Positions 42,221-50,644 of a stretch of DNA of 64,000 nt are shown here, piece after piece. Every line of letters starts with the position of its first letter. The first letter of the stretch is position 1. A program made the translations under genes and the position numbers. The stretch is from an uncultured Paracoccaceae bacterium. Its GTDB lineage: Bacteria; Pseudomonadota; Alphaproteobacteria; Rhodobacterales; Rhodobacteraceae. Below the pieces are notes generated by a model. The model searched no databases and was not told where the DNA came from. It saw nothing but the letters and a program-made list of their open reading frames with translations. The DNA is taken from positions 868,001 through 932,000 of the forward strand of contig CANLVP010000002.1 of NCBI GenBank assembly GCA_947494675.1, in the 5' to 3' direction.

Positions 42221-43111
42221 ATGGATCGCGTCCAGATCACCCCCAATTTGACTTTCAGCCGCATTGTTTATGGCATGTGGCGTCTGGCCGAAGCCGACGA
42301 TACCTCGGCCGCGCATGTGCAAGCCAAGGTCGAGGCCTGCCTTGCCCAAGGCATCACCACGATGGATCAAGCCGACATCTACGGCGGCTATGAGGCCGAA
42401 GAGGTGTTTGGCGCCGCGCTGAAAGCGGCCCCGGCACTGCGCGACCAGATCGAGATTGTCACCAAATGCGATATCGTCGCCCCTGCCGGGCGCTATGCAG
42501 ATGCGCGGGTGAAATACTACGACACATCCGCCGATCACATCCGCGCATCGGTCGATCATTCCTTGCGTTTGATGAACATCGACCACATCGACCTTTTGCT
42601 GGTTCACCGCCCCGATCCCTTTATGGATCATCTTGAAACCGGTGCGGTGCTGGATGAGGTTGTGGCAGCAGGTAAGGTTGGCGCGGTTGGCGTGTCGAAC
42701 TTTAAGCTGCACGACTGGAATTTGCTGCAATCGGCGATGAAGACCCAGCTTGCCACCAATCAGATCGAGCTTTCAGTCACTGCGCATGCAGGCTTCACCA
42801 ATGGTGACGTGGCCTACCTGCAGGAACGCGCCAAGCCGATCATGGCGTGGTCGCCTTTGGGCGGCGGCAGCCTGATGACGGGCGAAGGCCCAGTACAAGA
42901 CGCGTTGGGCGCCGTTGCCTCAGCCAATGGCGTGGACAAAAGCGCTGTTGCAGTCGCTTGGCTGCTGGCGCATCCTGCCAAGATCATGCCAGTGATGGGC
43001 ACCAACAATATGAACCGCATCAGCAGCTTAGCAGATGCACTTAAAGTTCAGATGGACCGCCAGACCTGGTATGAAATTTACACAGCGGCCTTGGGCCAAG
43101 AGGTGCCATAA
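42221..43111 (+). CDS. smoB: Aldo/keto reductase, probable NADPH-dependent 6-dehydroglucose reductase (SmoB-like)
   Basis: 296 residues. The AKR tetrad is Asp49 and Tyr54 (TMDQADIYGGYEAE), Lys82 (VTKCDIVAPAGRY) and His129 (LLLVHRPDP). The NADPH site is MPVMGTNNMNRISSLA. The N-terminus FSRIVYGMWRLAEADDTSAA and the stretch ending ADIYGGYEAE match my recollection of Agrobacterium SmoB, which reduces the 6-aldehyde left by SmoC to glucose. Translation starts at the base after the smoC stop and its own stop overlaps smoA by one base, so the three proteins are made in step. Confidence 0.8.
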   Translation: MDRVQITPNLTFSRIVYGMWRLAEADDTSAAHVQAKVEACLAQGITTMDQADIYGGYEAEEVFGAALKAAPALRDQIEIVTKCDIVAPAGRYADARVKYYDTSADHIRASVDHSLRLMNIDHIDLLLVHRPDPFMDHLETGAVLDEVVAAGKVGAVGVSNFKLHDWNLLQSAMKTQLATNQIELSVTAHAGFTNGDVAYLQERAKPIMAWSPLGGGSLMTGEGPVQDALGAVASANGVDKSAVAVAWLLAHPAKIMPVMGTNNMNRISSLADALKVQMDRQTWYEIYTAALGQEVP

Positions 43112-43617
43112 TGGACGCAGGAACCATCGCCACGTTTGACCCGTCAACCGACGCGGATAGCTTTCGCGGCGCGCTTGGCACCTTTGTCACGGGCGTGACC
43201 GTCGTCACCACCGACAGCCCCGAGGGGCCTGTGGCCATCGTCGCCAATAGCTTTGCCAGCGTCTCGCTCGACCCGCCGCTGGTGCTGTGGTCCCCCGCCA
43301 AATCGTCCAAACGGTTTGAACACTTTGCAGGCTCGCGCCGCTTTGCTGTCCATGTGCTTGCTGCCGACCAGCGCGATATCTGTGCGGCCATCGTGAAATC
43401 CAAAACCGCCATTGCGGATGTGCCCACCCACCTTAGCCACTGCGGCATGCCCATCATCGAAGGGGCGCTTGCCACCTTCGAATGCAACCTTGAGGCCACG
43501 CATGATGCAGGCGACCACGTGATCATCGTGGGCCGCGTCACAAAAGCCCATCACACCGACGGGGAACCACTTGTGTTCCACGGCGGCAAATACGGAACGT
43601 TCAACATTGCCCCATGA
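43111..43617 (+). CDS. smoA: Flavin reductase (SmoA-like) supplying FMNH2
   Basis: 168 residues of the flavin reductase-like FMN-binding split barrel (HpaC type). FRGALGTFVTGVTVVTT is the family start, PVAIVANSFASVSLDPPLVL binds flavin, and the late GDHVIIVGRVTKAHH with FHGGKYGTF closes the barrel. It would reduce FMN with NAD(P)H for the monooxygenase. It overlaps smoB by one base. The transport genes follow after a 114-base gap occupied by repeats. Confidence 0.85.
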   Translation: MDAGTIATFDPSTDADSFRGALGTFVTGVTVVTTDSPEGPVAIVANSFASVSLDPPLVLWSPAKSSKRFEHFAGSRRFAVHVLAADQRDICAAIVKSKTAIADVPTHLSHCGMPIIEGALATFECNLEATHDAGDHVIIVGRVTKAHHTDGEPLVFHGGKYGTFNIAP

Positions 43618-43706
43618 TGTTTTCTTTGGTTCACAAGTATCCCGGGGGGTCGCGTAGCGACGGGGCAGCGCCCCCAGACTAAAAATGAAGCGACCGCAAA
43701 GCGGTC
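43618..43706 (+). repeat. Family 1 repeat plus hairpins between smoA and the TRAP genes
   Basis: Starts after the smoA stop with the core CTTTGGTTCACAAGTATC. The GC-rich part holds GTCGC-GTA-GCGAC (43649-43661) and GGGGC-AGC-GCCCC (43662-43674). A separate perfect hairpin GACCGC-AAA-GCGGTC follows at 43692-43706. Lying inside an apparent operon, they could attenuate or process the message so that enzymes and transporter are made in different amounts. Confidence 0.65.
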
Positions 43707-43731
43707 ACCATATAACAGGGGAGGAGCCGCA

Positions 43732-44331
43732 ATGTCGGTCCTGTTTGGGGTCCTTTGGCCCTTGGAAAGGTTCAACACCGCGATTCTCGCGGTGGGTCGA
43801 TGGATTTCGGTCGTAGCGCTTGCGCTCATGGTCATTGTGATCCTGTCACAGGTCTTTTTCCGTTACGCCGTGGGCGACGCGCTCAACTGGTCGGAAGAGG
43901 CCGCGCGCTTCGGCATGCTTTGGATGACCGGCCTGATGGCTCCGCTGGCCTACCGCATTGGCGGCTTTGTCGCGATCGATATGCTGGAACGGGCCCTGCC
44001 CCGTATGCTCGCGGGCCTTCTCGCGCTCTTCCTTCTCGCGGTTTCGCTTTGGGTCCTGATCGTCTTTTGGGAACGCGGGTTGAACAACCACGTCGATACC
44101 CTTTCAGGTCGCGGCTGTTCGGCCTCTCTGCGCTGGCCCTTCGGGATCGAGATCGGTAAATGCGGCGCAAAGTTCCAGAATAACTTTCAGTTTGCCTCGC
44201 TCTGGGTGGGGATGAACTTGCTGATCCTCGTGAACATCGAACTGATCATCCGTCAGCTGATTACCTTTGCGGGTCATGGCGACAAACTGACCCGTCTGAC
44301 GGCAGACGAAGACATCGCGGGGGCAAACTAA
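43732..44331 (+). CDS. TRAP transporter small permease (DctQ family)
   Basis: 199 residues with four transmembrane helices. ILSQVFFRYAVGDALNWSEE and AARFGMLWMTGLMAPLAYR are the DctQ signature. There is an unusual polar insert between helices 3 and 4 with two cysteines (RGCSASL, GKCGAKF), making it longer than common DctQ proteins. It pairs with the large permease. GGGGAGGAG is its ribosome site. The substrate is inferred from the neighbouring smo genes as sulfoquinovose or its glycosides. Confidence 0.88.
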   Translation: MSVLFGVLWPLERFNTAILAVGRWISVVALALMVIVILSQVFFRYAVGDALNWSEEAARFGMLWMTGLMAPLAYRIGGFVAIDMLERALPRMLAGLLALFLLAVSLWVLIVFWERGLNNHVDTLSGRGCSASLRWPFGIEIGKCGAKFQNNFQFASLWVGMNLLILVNIELIIRQLITFAGHGDKLTRLTADEDIAGAN

Positions 44332-45812
44332 TGCTGATCTGGTTCCTACCTCTTTTCCTTCTCCTGATCATGATCGGCCTGCCGGTGGTCTTTGGCCTTT
44401 TGGCTGCACCAATCGCCTTGATCATGATGGAAGGCGATACCCGCAACGTCGTCGCGGGTCTTTACCGCAACCTTTACAACGGCATGGACAGCTTTCCGCT
44501 GATGGCCCTGCCGTTCTTTATGCTCGCAGGCGAAGTCATGAACCGGGGCGGCATTACTGTGCGTCTCGTTGAATTCTCCCAAGCCTTTATGGGCCACCTG
44601 AGGGGGGGACTCGCACACGTCAACATCCTCTCCTCCATTCTCTTTGCCGGGCTGTCAGGCTCTGCTGTTGCCGATACATCCGCGCTGGGGTCAACGCTGA
44701 TCCCCGCGATGGAAAAGAACGGCTATACCCGGAAATTTGCCGCCGCTGTGACCGCTGCGTCCTCGGTGATCGGTCCGATCATTCCGCCCTCGGGCATTAT
44801 GATCATCTATGCCTATGTCATGGGTGAAAGCGTCGCGGCGCTGTTCCTTGCAGGCATCGTGCCCGGCATCATGGTGGGTGTTGGCCTGATGGTCATGGTC
44901 CGCCTGATGGCTGATCGTTACGAGCTGCCAAAGGCGGAACGTATTGTCACCAAGGACCAGACCATCAGCCCGGTTGAATACTGGGTCAGCTTTGCGCTTT
45001 TGCGGCTGAACGTCGGTGGTTTGCTCTGGCTTTTGGGCAGCAACTTCCTGCCCGAGGGTCAATCGGGTGCAGGCTGGGCGCTGTTCTTGGCAGCCTTGGT
45101 TGCGGCGCACTTTATCCTTGTTGGCTATCGCAAACGGTGCAGCCACGATTTCCGCATGGTCGCCAAAAAGGCTGTGGCCCCGCTGCAGACCCCGATCATC
45201 ATTTTGGGCGGTATCCTTGTGGGCGTCATGACCCCGACCGAAGCCTCTGCTATCGCCGTGGCCTATGCGCTTGTCGTTAGCTTCCTTGTGCTGCGCTCGA
45301 TGAACGGGCGCGACCTGATCGAAGTGCTGACCAAATCGGCGCTGTCGACCTCTGCGGTGCTCTTGCTGGTTGGCGCGGCGGTGTCGTTCAAAACCGTCGT
45401 GTCTCTGTCACACGCCCCTGAGATCATGTCGGAATACATCCTTGGCCTGTCCGAGAATCCGCTCGTGCTCTTGTTCCTGATCAACATCCTGCTGTTTATC
45501 GTCGGCATGTTCCTTGATGCGGGGCCAGCGATCATCATCCTGGGGCCGATCCTTGGACCGATCTTTGTCGATCTGGGCGTCCACCCTGTCCACTTTGCCA
45601 TCATCATGTCGGTCAACCTGACCGTCGGATTGGCGACCCCGCCCATGGGCTTGGTCTTATTCGTCGCGAGTACCGTCTCGGGCGAAAAGGTCGAAACGAT
45701 CGCCAAGGCGATTTTGCCCTTCCTCGCGGTTGAGATATTCGTGATCTTCCTGATCACTTACGTCCCAGCCATTTCAATGACGATTCCGCGCTTGACGGGC
45801 TTCGTCCAATAA
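44331..45812 (+). CDS. TRAP transporter large permease (DctM family)
   Basis: 493 residues, about twelve transmembrane helices. MALPFFMLAGEVMNRGGIT, the helix-hairpin FAAAVTAASSVIGPIIPPSG and VNLTVGLATPPMGLVLFVAS are the inverted-repeat hallmarks of DctM. An extra hydrophobic stretch around 225-280 makes it longer than the usual 425 residues. It is the Na+-driven channel of the transporter. Its ATG shares a base with the dctQ stop (TAATG). Confidence 0.92.
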   Translation: MLIWFLPLFLLLIMIGLPVVFGLLAAPIALIMMEGDTRNVVAGLYRNLYNGMDSFPLMALPFFMLAGEVMNRGGITVRLVEFSQAFMGHLRGGLAHVNILSSILFAGLSGSAVADTSALGSTLIPAMEKNGYTRKFAAAVTAASSVIGPIIPPSGIMIIYAYVMGESVAALFLAGIVPGIMVGVGLMVMVRLMADRYELPKAERIVTKDQTISPVEYWVSFALLRLNVGGLLWLLGSNFLPEGQSGAGWALFLAALVAAHFILVGYRKRCSHDFRMVAKKAVAPLQTPIIILGGILVGVMTPTEASAIAVAYALVVSFLVLRSMNGRDLIEVLTKSALSTSAVLLLVGAAVSFKTVVSLSHAPEIMSEYILGLSENPLVLLFLINILLFIVGMFLDAGPAIIILGPILGPIFVDLGVHPVHFAIIMSVNLTVGLATPPMGLVLFVASTVSGEKVETIAKAILPFLAVEIFVIFLITYVPAISMTIPRLTGFVQ

Positions 45813-45856
45813 CGGGACACTGTTCCCAAACCGACCAACGCATAGGGAGAGAATAC

Positions 45857-46915
45857 ATGCTCAAAGGTCTACTGAAAGGCGCACTTGCCGCCACGCTGCT
45901 TGCAGGGTCTGCAATGACGGCCACGGCACAGGATTTTACGATCCGCGCCACAGCAAACTCTAACGAAAACGACGAAGACTATGATGGTCTGGTCGTGTTC
46001 AAGAACTACGTCGAGGCGGCCTCTAACGGGCGCATCGCTGTGGAACTCTTCATCGGCACGCAGCTTTGCGGCACTGGTGCAGAGTGTCTTGAAGGCGTCT
46101 CTGAGGGCTCAATCGATGTCTATATCTCCACCTCTGGTGGTGCGGCCGGCATCTTCCCTTATGTGCAGGTTCTTGATCTGCCCTACCTGATGTCCGATGA
46201 CCGCGTGGCCGAGGCCGTGCTGACAGGTGACTTTGTCCGCACCATGCGCGACATGGCGCTGGAAACATCCGGCAACACAATCCGCCTGATGACTGTCGGC
46301 AACACCGGTGGCTGGCGCAACTTTGCCAACACGCAGCGTCGTGTTGCGATGCCATCTGACATGGAAGGTCTGAAAATCCGGACTGTTGTCGCTGACCTGC
46401 CGCAGGAACTCGTCCGCGCACTTGGTGCGTCCCCGACCCCGATCCCATGGCCCGAGCTCTTTACCTCGTTCCAGACCGGTGTTGTTGAAGGTTCCAAGAA
46501 CGGCATCACCGACATCATGGGCATGAAGTTCCCTGATGCGGGTCTGCAATATGTCACGCTTGACGGTCACGCCTACATGGGTGCGCTGTGGTGGATGTCG
46601 AACGACAACTTCATGGCGATGCCAGAAGATCTGCGTAAAGTCGTCGTTGATGGCTTCAGCCAGCTGCAGCAGGCAACGTTTGCCTCGCCAAAGCGGAAGT
46701 CCATCGAAGCCTATGAGGCCTTCGTTGCAGGTGGTGGCGACCTTTATGTCCCGACACCAGACGAAAAAGCCGCATTCGCCGAAGCAGCTGCCCCTGTGCA
46801 GGACTGGTTCCGTGGCAATGTTGACGGGGGTGACCAAATCCTCGACGCGCTGATCGCTGCTGTGGCCGAAGCCGAAGCCGGTCTGGCCGAAGACTACGCC
46901 AAAGACCTGAACTAA
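45857..46915 (+). CDS. TRAP transporter substrate-binding protein (DctP family)
   Basis: 352 residues. Signal peptide MLKGLLKGALAATLLAGSAM with TATA before QDFTIRA sends it to the periplasm. The conserved carboxylate/anion-binding Arg is in GLKIRTVVAD, followed by PIPWPELFTSFQTGVVEG, the family signature. A Cys pair (LCGTGAEC) near residue 80 may form a disulfide. It would capture sulfoquinovose, sulfoquinovosyl glycerol or a related anionic sugar; the TRAP Arg suits a sulfonate. It is the last gene of the operon. Confidence 0.9.
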   Translation: MLKGLLKGALAATLLAGSAMTATAQDFTIRATANSNENDEDYDGLVVFKNYVEAASNGRIAVELFIGTQLCGTGAECLEGVSEGSIDVYISTSGGAAGIFPYVQVLDLPYLMSDDRVAEAVLTGDFVRTMRDMALETSGNTIRLMTVGNTGGWRNFANTQRRVAMPSDMEGLKIRTVVADLPQELVRALGASPTPIPWPELFTSFQTGVVEGSKNGITDIMGMKFPDAGLQYVTLDGHAYMGALWWMSNDNFMAMPEDLRKVVVDGFSQLQQATFASPKRKSIEAYEAFVAGGGDLYVPTPDEKAAFAEAAAPVQDWFRGNVDGGDQILDALIAAVAEAEAGLAEDYAKDLN

Positions 46916-46937
46916 GGATCAACCGATCCGAAGACGC

Positions 46938-46967
46938 AAAAGGGCCGCTCCATCGGGTGGCCCTTTT
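46938..46967 (+). terminator. Terminator of the smo-TRAP operon
   Basis: AAAAGGGCC and GGCCCTTTT form a nine-pair stem around a 12-base loop, 22 bases after the stop codon. The symmetric A and T ends would let it work in both directions; the next gene converges on it. Confidence 0.85.
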
Positions 46968-47030
46968 CATTGGTGCAACGGCTTGTGTTGAATTGGGAGC
47001 AAGTGCTGTTCGCGCCGCGCAAAAAGCGAT

Positions 47031-47669
47031 CTAGTTCTTTCGCCGCACCTTGCCGTAGAGCCGCTTGTTCAGCTTCACGAAGTCATCGATCGCGGCACCC
47101 AATCCGCCCAACTGCCGCCCCTTGAGATAGAAATATCCAGCGGTCGCACCGATGAACGCCCCGAACGTATCGACGATCAGGTCGGCCATCGTATCGACCA
47201 ATCCCGACTTTTGCATGTTCATCCCAAAGATCTGGTCCATCCCAAACTCAAAGATTTCCCACAAGGCACCGATTGCGATGGCTGTAGCAAAGGACAACAC
47301 CGCGATGGCCAGTGGCGGGGCGGCGAAACGGTCTCCTTCAAAAAGCATGAAGATGAACAAAAAGCCGATCAATCCGAAGCCAAGTGCCGACCCAAAATGC
47401 AGGGCAATGTCCCACCACCAGTAGCGTTCGTAAAAGTCAAAGACCTCACCCAAAAACAGCGTGCCAAAGACAAAAATCACGCTTGCCAGCAGGAATGACG
47501 GGGGCAGTTCGATCCCGATCCAGCGGGCAAACCTGCGCGGTGACAGCGTAAGGACCCATGTGGCCAGCGCAACGAAGACAACAGACCATTGCGCTTCGAA
47601 CACAGCAACGCCTGCTGCCAAAAGCAGGATCAACTGCATGATGCGCACAAAAGTTTCGGATGTCTGCAT
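47031..47669 (-). CDS. YjdF/DUF2238-type membrane protein
   Basis: 212 residues with six membrane segments. YERYWWWDIALHFGSALGFG and ALWEIFEFGMDQIFGMNMQK, then GLVDTMADLIVDTFGAFIGA are the family marks. The C-terminus is basic (LYGKVRRKN). The ATG at 47669 has GGGG nearby; an in-frame codon 66 bases upstream overlaps the divergent gene. The family function is unknown. Its start is 34 bases from the start of the divergent hydrolase gene, so the promoters overlap. Confidence 0.8.
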   Translation of the reverse strand: MQTSETFVRIMQLILLLAAGVAVFEAQWSVVFVALATWVLTLSPRRFARWIGIELPPSFLLASVIFVFGTLFLGEVFDFYERYWWWDIALHFGSALGFGLIGFLFIFMLFEGDRFAAPPLAIAVLSFATAIAIGALWEIFEFGMDQIFGMNMQKSGLVDTMADLIVDTFGAFIGATAGYFYLKGRQLGGLGAAIDDFVKLNKRLYGKVRRKN

Positions 47670-47703
47670 GGTTTCACCCCGCGCGTCGCCCCATATCATG
47701 GGC

Positions 47704-48432
47704 ATGAACGACACGATGAACATAGGCCTGCGCATTGCCAGCTACAATATCCGCGCTGGATTGGGGACAGACCTGCGCCGTGATCCCGCGCGCACCTTGG
47801 CGACCATTGCAGCGCTCAAGGCGCAGATCGTTGTGCTGCAAGAGGCTGACTTTCGCCTTGGTCATCGCCCCTCTGCCCTGCCCCGTCATCAGATTGGGGA
47901 CACCGGGCTTGCCCCTGTCGATTTTGGTGGTCATCCCGACAGCCTTGGATGGCACGGGATTGCAATGCTGGCCACGCCAGACGTAGAGATATCCGACCAG
48001 ACCCATATTGATCTGCCTGGGCTCGAACCGCGTGGGGCCATCATCGCAGATGCGCAGACCGCGATTGGCCCGGTGCGTATTGTGGGCGTTCACTTGGGAT
48101 TGCTGCGTTACAACCGCCGCAGACAGCTTGATCACCTGCGCCATTCGCTAGCCGACAAAGACCCGCGCCCCACGCTGATCCTTGGTGATTTCAACGAATG
48201 GAGCGTCAAGCGCGGCCTGGGGCGTCTTGCGCGCGATTACAGGATCGTGACACCGGGGCGGAGTTTTCCGGCCCGCCGCCCGCTTTTGCCGTTGGACCGC
48301 ATTGCCCATAGCCCTGATCTGGACCTGACACCGCTGACGCTGCCGCCCATGCCCAAGGGTCCGCATGCCTCTGACCACCGGCCCATTCTGGCGCATGTTG
48401 TCCCCATTGCCGCAGGGCGCGCGCCCCGCTAG
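47704..48432 (+). CDS. Endonuclease/exonuclease/phosphatase (EEP) family hydrolase
   Basis: About 242 residues. The EEP catalytic motifs are in order: IASYNIRAGLG, IVVLQEADFRLG (metal Glu), VGVHLGLLRYNRRRQLDHL, LILGDFNEW (Asp and Asn) and the closing HASDHRPILAHV (Asp-His). There is no signal peptide. It could be a cytoplasmic phosphodiesterase or nuclease; small EEP proteins with cardiolipin-synthase-linked operons are known, but no such partner is here. Start choice is uncertain (47698, 47704 or 47716), as no ribosome site is seen. Confidence 0.83.
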   Translation: MNDTMNIGLRIASYNIRAGLGTDLRRDPARTLATIAALKAQIVVLQEADFRLGHRPSALPRHQIGDTGLAPVDFGGHPDSLGWHGIAMLATPDVEISDQTHIDLPGLEPRGAIIADAQTAIGPVRIVGVHLGLLRYNRRRQLDHLRHSLADKDPRPTLILGDFNEWSVKRGLGRLARDYRIVTPGRSFPARRPLLPLDRIAHSPDLDLTPLTLPPMPKGPHASDHRPILAHVVPIAAGRAPR

Positions 48433-48462
48433 TTTGCCCGCACCAAACAAAGGACGACCCAT

Positions 48463-48858
48463 ATGGCATATCGCGGCGCGGGCGGCACAGAAGGTGGCAG
48501 CGGGACATTTCTGATTGGGATCGCGATGATGATCCTGGGCGGTTATCTCTTGCTCAACAATATTGTGGTGCGTCCGGTTCTGGGCTTTGGCATGGTCGCC
48601 TTTCGGCTTGGCGGCATGCCGATTACGACGGGCATCATCCTGATCCCCTTCATCTTTGGTGTCGCACTGATCTTTTACAACAGCCGCAACTGGCTGGGTT
48701 GGCTTTTGGCCTGCGGATCGCTCTTGGCGCTGGTTGGCGGGGTCATCGCCAATATGACGCTGCAGTTTGGCGCGATCAGCGCCTTTGACCTCATTGTGAT
48801 CCTCGTGCTTATAGCAGGCGGCTTGGGCCTTTTCCTACGATCCTTACGCGCTGGGTGA
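48463..48858 (+). CDS. Hypothetical four-helix membrane protein
   Basis: 131 residues: a Gly-rich N-terminus (YRGAGGTEGGSGT), then four hydrophobic segments (about 16-35, 52-70, 76-95, 104-126). AAAGGACG is the ribosome site. Thirty bases separate it from the EEP gene, so it is probably co-transcribed. No family recognised. Confidence 0.65.
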   Translation: MAYRGAGGTEGGSGTFLIGIAMMILGGYLLLNNIVVRPVLGFGMVAFRLGGMPITTGIILIPFIFGVALIFYNSRNWLGWLLACGSLLALVGGVIANMTLQFGAISAFDLIVILVLIAGGLGLFLRSLRAG

Positions 48859-49329
48859 TCAGTTAAACGGATACATCCACACCCGGTAATCGTCGATCAG
48901 CACCTCCGCGCGGGCGCGTTCCTCTGCTGTCAAGCGCGGCGTGATTTCTTCAAGCGAATCCAATGCGTCAGGGTCCCCGCCTATTGCTGAAAGCGCATAC
49001 CAAAGGTAGGCTCTGACCATATCAGGTGCGGGCAAACCGCGCCCCACCTCGTAGTACCAGCCTAGCCCAGATTGCGCCCCCGGATGCCCCTTCAACGACG
49101 ACCTGAGATACCAGTCAAATGCCCGCTCATCGTCGCGCGGCACGCCAAGTCCCATGGCGTACATGACACCGATCAGCTCTTCGGCGTCGGCATTGCCAGA
49201 GCGGGCGTAAAGTTCGAACATCTCGCGCGCTTCTTCAAAGGCACCCGCCTCCATCAGATCGCGCGCTTCCTCCATATCGGCCGCCGCCGTGCCCGCCCAC
49301 AGGCACAGGGCCATCGCTATCTTGCGCAT
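48859..49329 (-). CDS. Sel1-repeat-like periplasmic protein
   Basis: 156 residues. Signal peptide MRKIAMALCLWAGTAAA. ADAEELIGVMYAMGLGVPRD and AQSGLGWYYEVGRGLPAPDM are two Sel1-type helical repeats, with further helices on both sides. Such repeats hold protein partners. AAGGAG nine bases upstream firmly sets this start, which abuts the start of the divergent peroxidase. Its stop codon adjoins that of the convergent membrane protein with no gap. Confidence 0.8.
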   Translation of the reverse strand: MRKIAMALCLWAGTAAADMEEARDLMEAGAFEEAREMFELYARSGNADAEELIGVMYAMGLGVPRDDERAFDWYLRSSLKGHPGAQSGLGWYYEVGRGLPAPDMVRAYLWYALSAIGGDPDALDSLEEITPRLTAEERARAEVLIDDYRVWMYPFN

Positions 49330-49332
49330 CTT

Positions 49333-50589
49333 TTGTGTCTCCTTGCTGCACCGGTTGCGGCCCAGATCAGCCCCGACGATTACATTGCCGCTGACCCTGA
49401 TCAAGCCCGCCTTGGTCAACTTTTGTTCTATGATAAAATCCTGTCAGGCAACCGCAATATCTCTTGCGGCACATGCCACCACCACGACCTTGCAGGCGGT
49501 GACGGTCTGTCGCTTGGCATCGGTGAGGGCGGTGTTGGCGTTGGCCCTGATCGCACCGCTGGCACGGGTGCTGATCAGATCAAAAAGCGCATCCCCCGTA
49601 ATGCCCCAGCGCTCTGGAATATCGGGCACAACAGCGTTGAGGTACTGTTTCACGATGGCCGCCTCTCGGTCTCTGATATCTACGGCAACGGCTTCAATTC
49701 CCCGGCAGAGGAATGGCTGCCCAAAGGCCTCGACAATATCGTCGCGGCTCAGGCCCTGTTCCCGCTCACCGCACAATTTGAGATGGCGGGCAATCCCGGC
49801 GAAAACGATGTGATCGGGGCCGTGCGCAACCGCATCGACCGCGGCTGGCCGATCATCGCCAAACGTGTCCGCACGATCCCAGAGTATGGCGAGATGTTCG
49901 TCGCGGCCTTCCCCCACATCAACGACCCAAGCGAGGTTACAATCGTCGAGATCGGCAATGCGCTTGGGGCGTTCATCAGCACCGAATGGCGATCGTCAGA
50001 TAGCCCCTATGACGCATGGTTGACCGGCACCCCGCTGCCCGACGACGCCGAGCGCGGGCGACAGCTCTTTACCAATTTGCGCTGTGCCTCCTGCCATGCT
50101 GGACCGCTTTTTACCGATCAAGATTTCCATAGCATTGGCGTTCCCGCCTTTGGCCCTGGCCGCACCCGACGGTTTGATCCGATGCCCCGCGATGTTGGTC
50201 GGATGGGCGAAACCGACCTGCTGGAGGACGCCTATAAATTCCGCACCCCTTCCTTGCGCAACGTGGCTCTGACTGGCCCCTACGGCCACAACGGTGCTTT
50301 CCCAACGCTTGAGGCGATGATCCGTCACCACGCAGGTCAGGACATCTGGACCCCTGAGATGGCGCAATTGCCCGATGTCCCGTGGCTTGCGGCAGGCGAT
50401 TTTGCGATCCGCGCCGACACCCGCGAAATGGCCCGGCTGGCTGCGGCGCGTGAATTGGCACCCTTCACGGTGAGTGATGCCGATATCGCTGACCTCACCG
50501 CCTTCCTGCACGCCCTGACCGGTAAATCCGCCGAGACCCGCCCATTGGGCCGGCCTGAGACTGTCCCTTCCGGCCTGCCGGTCGATTAG
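49333..50589 (+). CDS. Di-haem cytochrome c peroxidase family protein
   Basis: About 418 residues. Two haem c sites, CGTCHHHD and CASCHAG, are at family spacing. The peroxidase/MauG landmarks FYDKILSGNRNISCGTC, DIYGNGFNSPAEEW and FRTPSLRNVALTGPYGHNGA follow. The family reduces H2O2 or oxidises large substrates in the periplasm. The start is uncertain: TTG at 49333 gives a short leader (CLLAAPVAAQ), and no ATG or GTG suits in this frame for 80 codons upstream. A start inside the Sel1 gene on the other strand, or a frameshift, is possible. Confidence 0.85.
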   Translation: MCLLAAPVAAQISPDDYIAADPDQARLGQLLFYDKILSGNRNISCGTCHHHDLAGGDGLSLGIGEGGVGVGPDRTAGTGADQIKKRIPRNAPALWNIGHNSVEVLFHDGRLSVSDIYGNGFNSPAEEWLPKGLDNIVAAQALFPLTAQFEMAGNPGENDVIGAVRNRIDRGWPIIAKRVRTIPEYGEMFVAAFPHINDPSEVTIVEIGNALGAFISTEWRSSDSPYDAWLTGTPLPDDAERGRQLFTNLRCASCHAGPLFTDQDFHSIGVPAFGPGRTRRFDPMPRDVGRMGETDLLEDAYKFRTPSLRNVALTGPYGHNGAFPTLEAMIRHHAGQDIWTPEMAQLPDVPWLAAGDFAIRADTREMARLAAARELAPFTVSDADIADLTAFLHALTGKSAETRPLGRPETVPSGLPVD

Positions 50590-50636
50590 GTCTTTCTTTG
50601 ATCCACAAATATCCTGGGGTCCGGGGCAAAGCCCCG
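50590..50636 (+). repeat. 3'-end dispersed repeat, family 1
   Basis: Immediately follows the peroxidase stop. Core CTTTGATCCACAAATATC, then a perfect hairpin CGGGGC-AAA-GCCCCG (50622-50636). It ends nine bases before the stop of the convergent glycerate kinase gene. Confidence 0.7.
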
Positions 50637-50644
50637 AAATGGCA

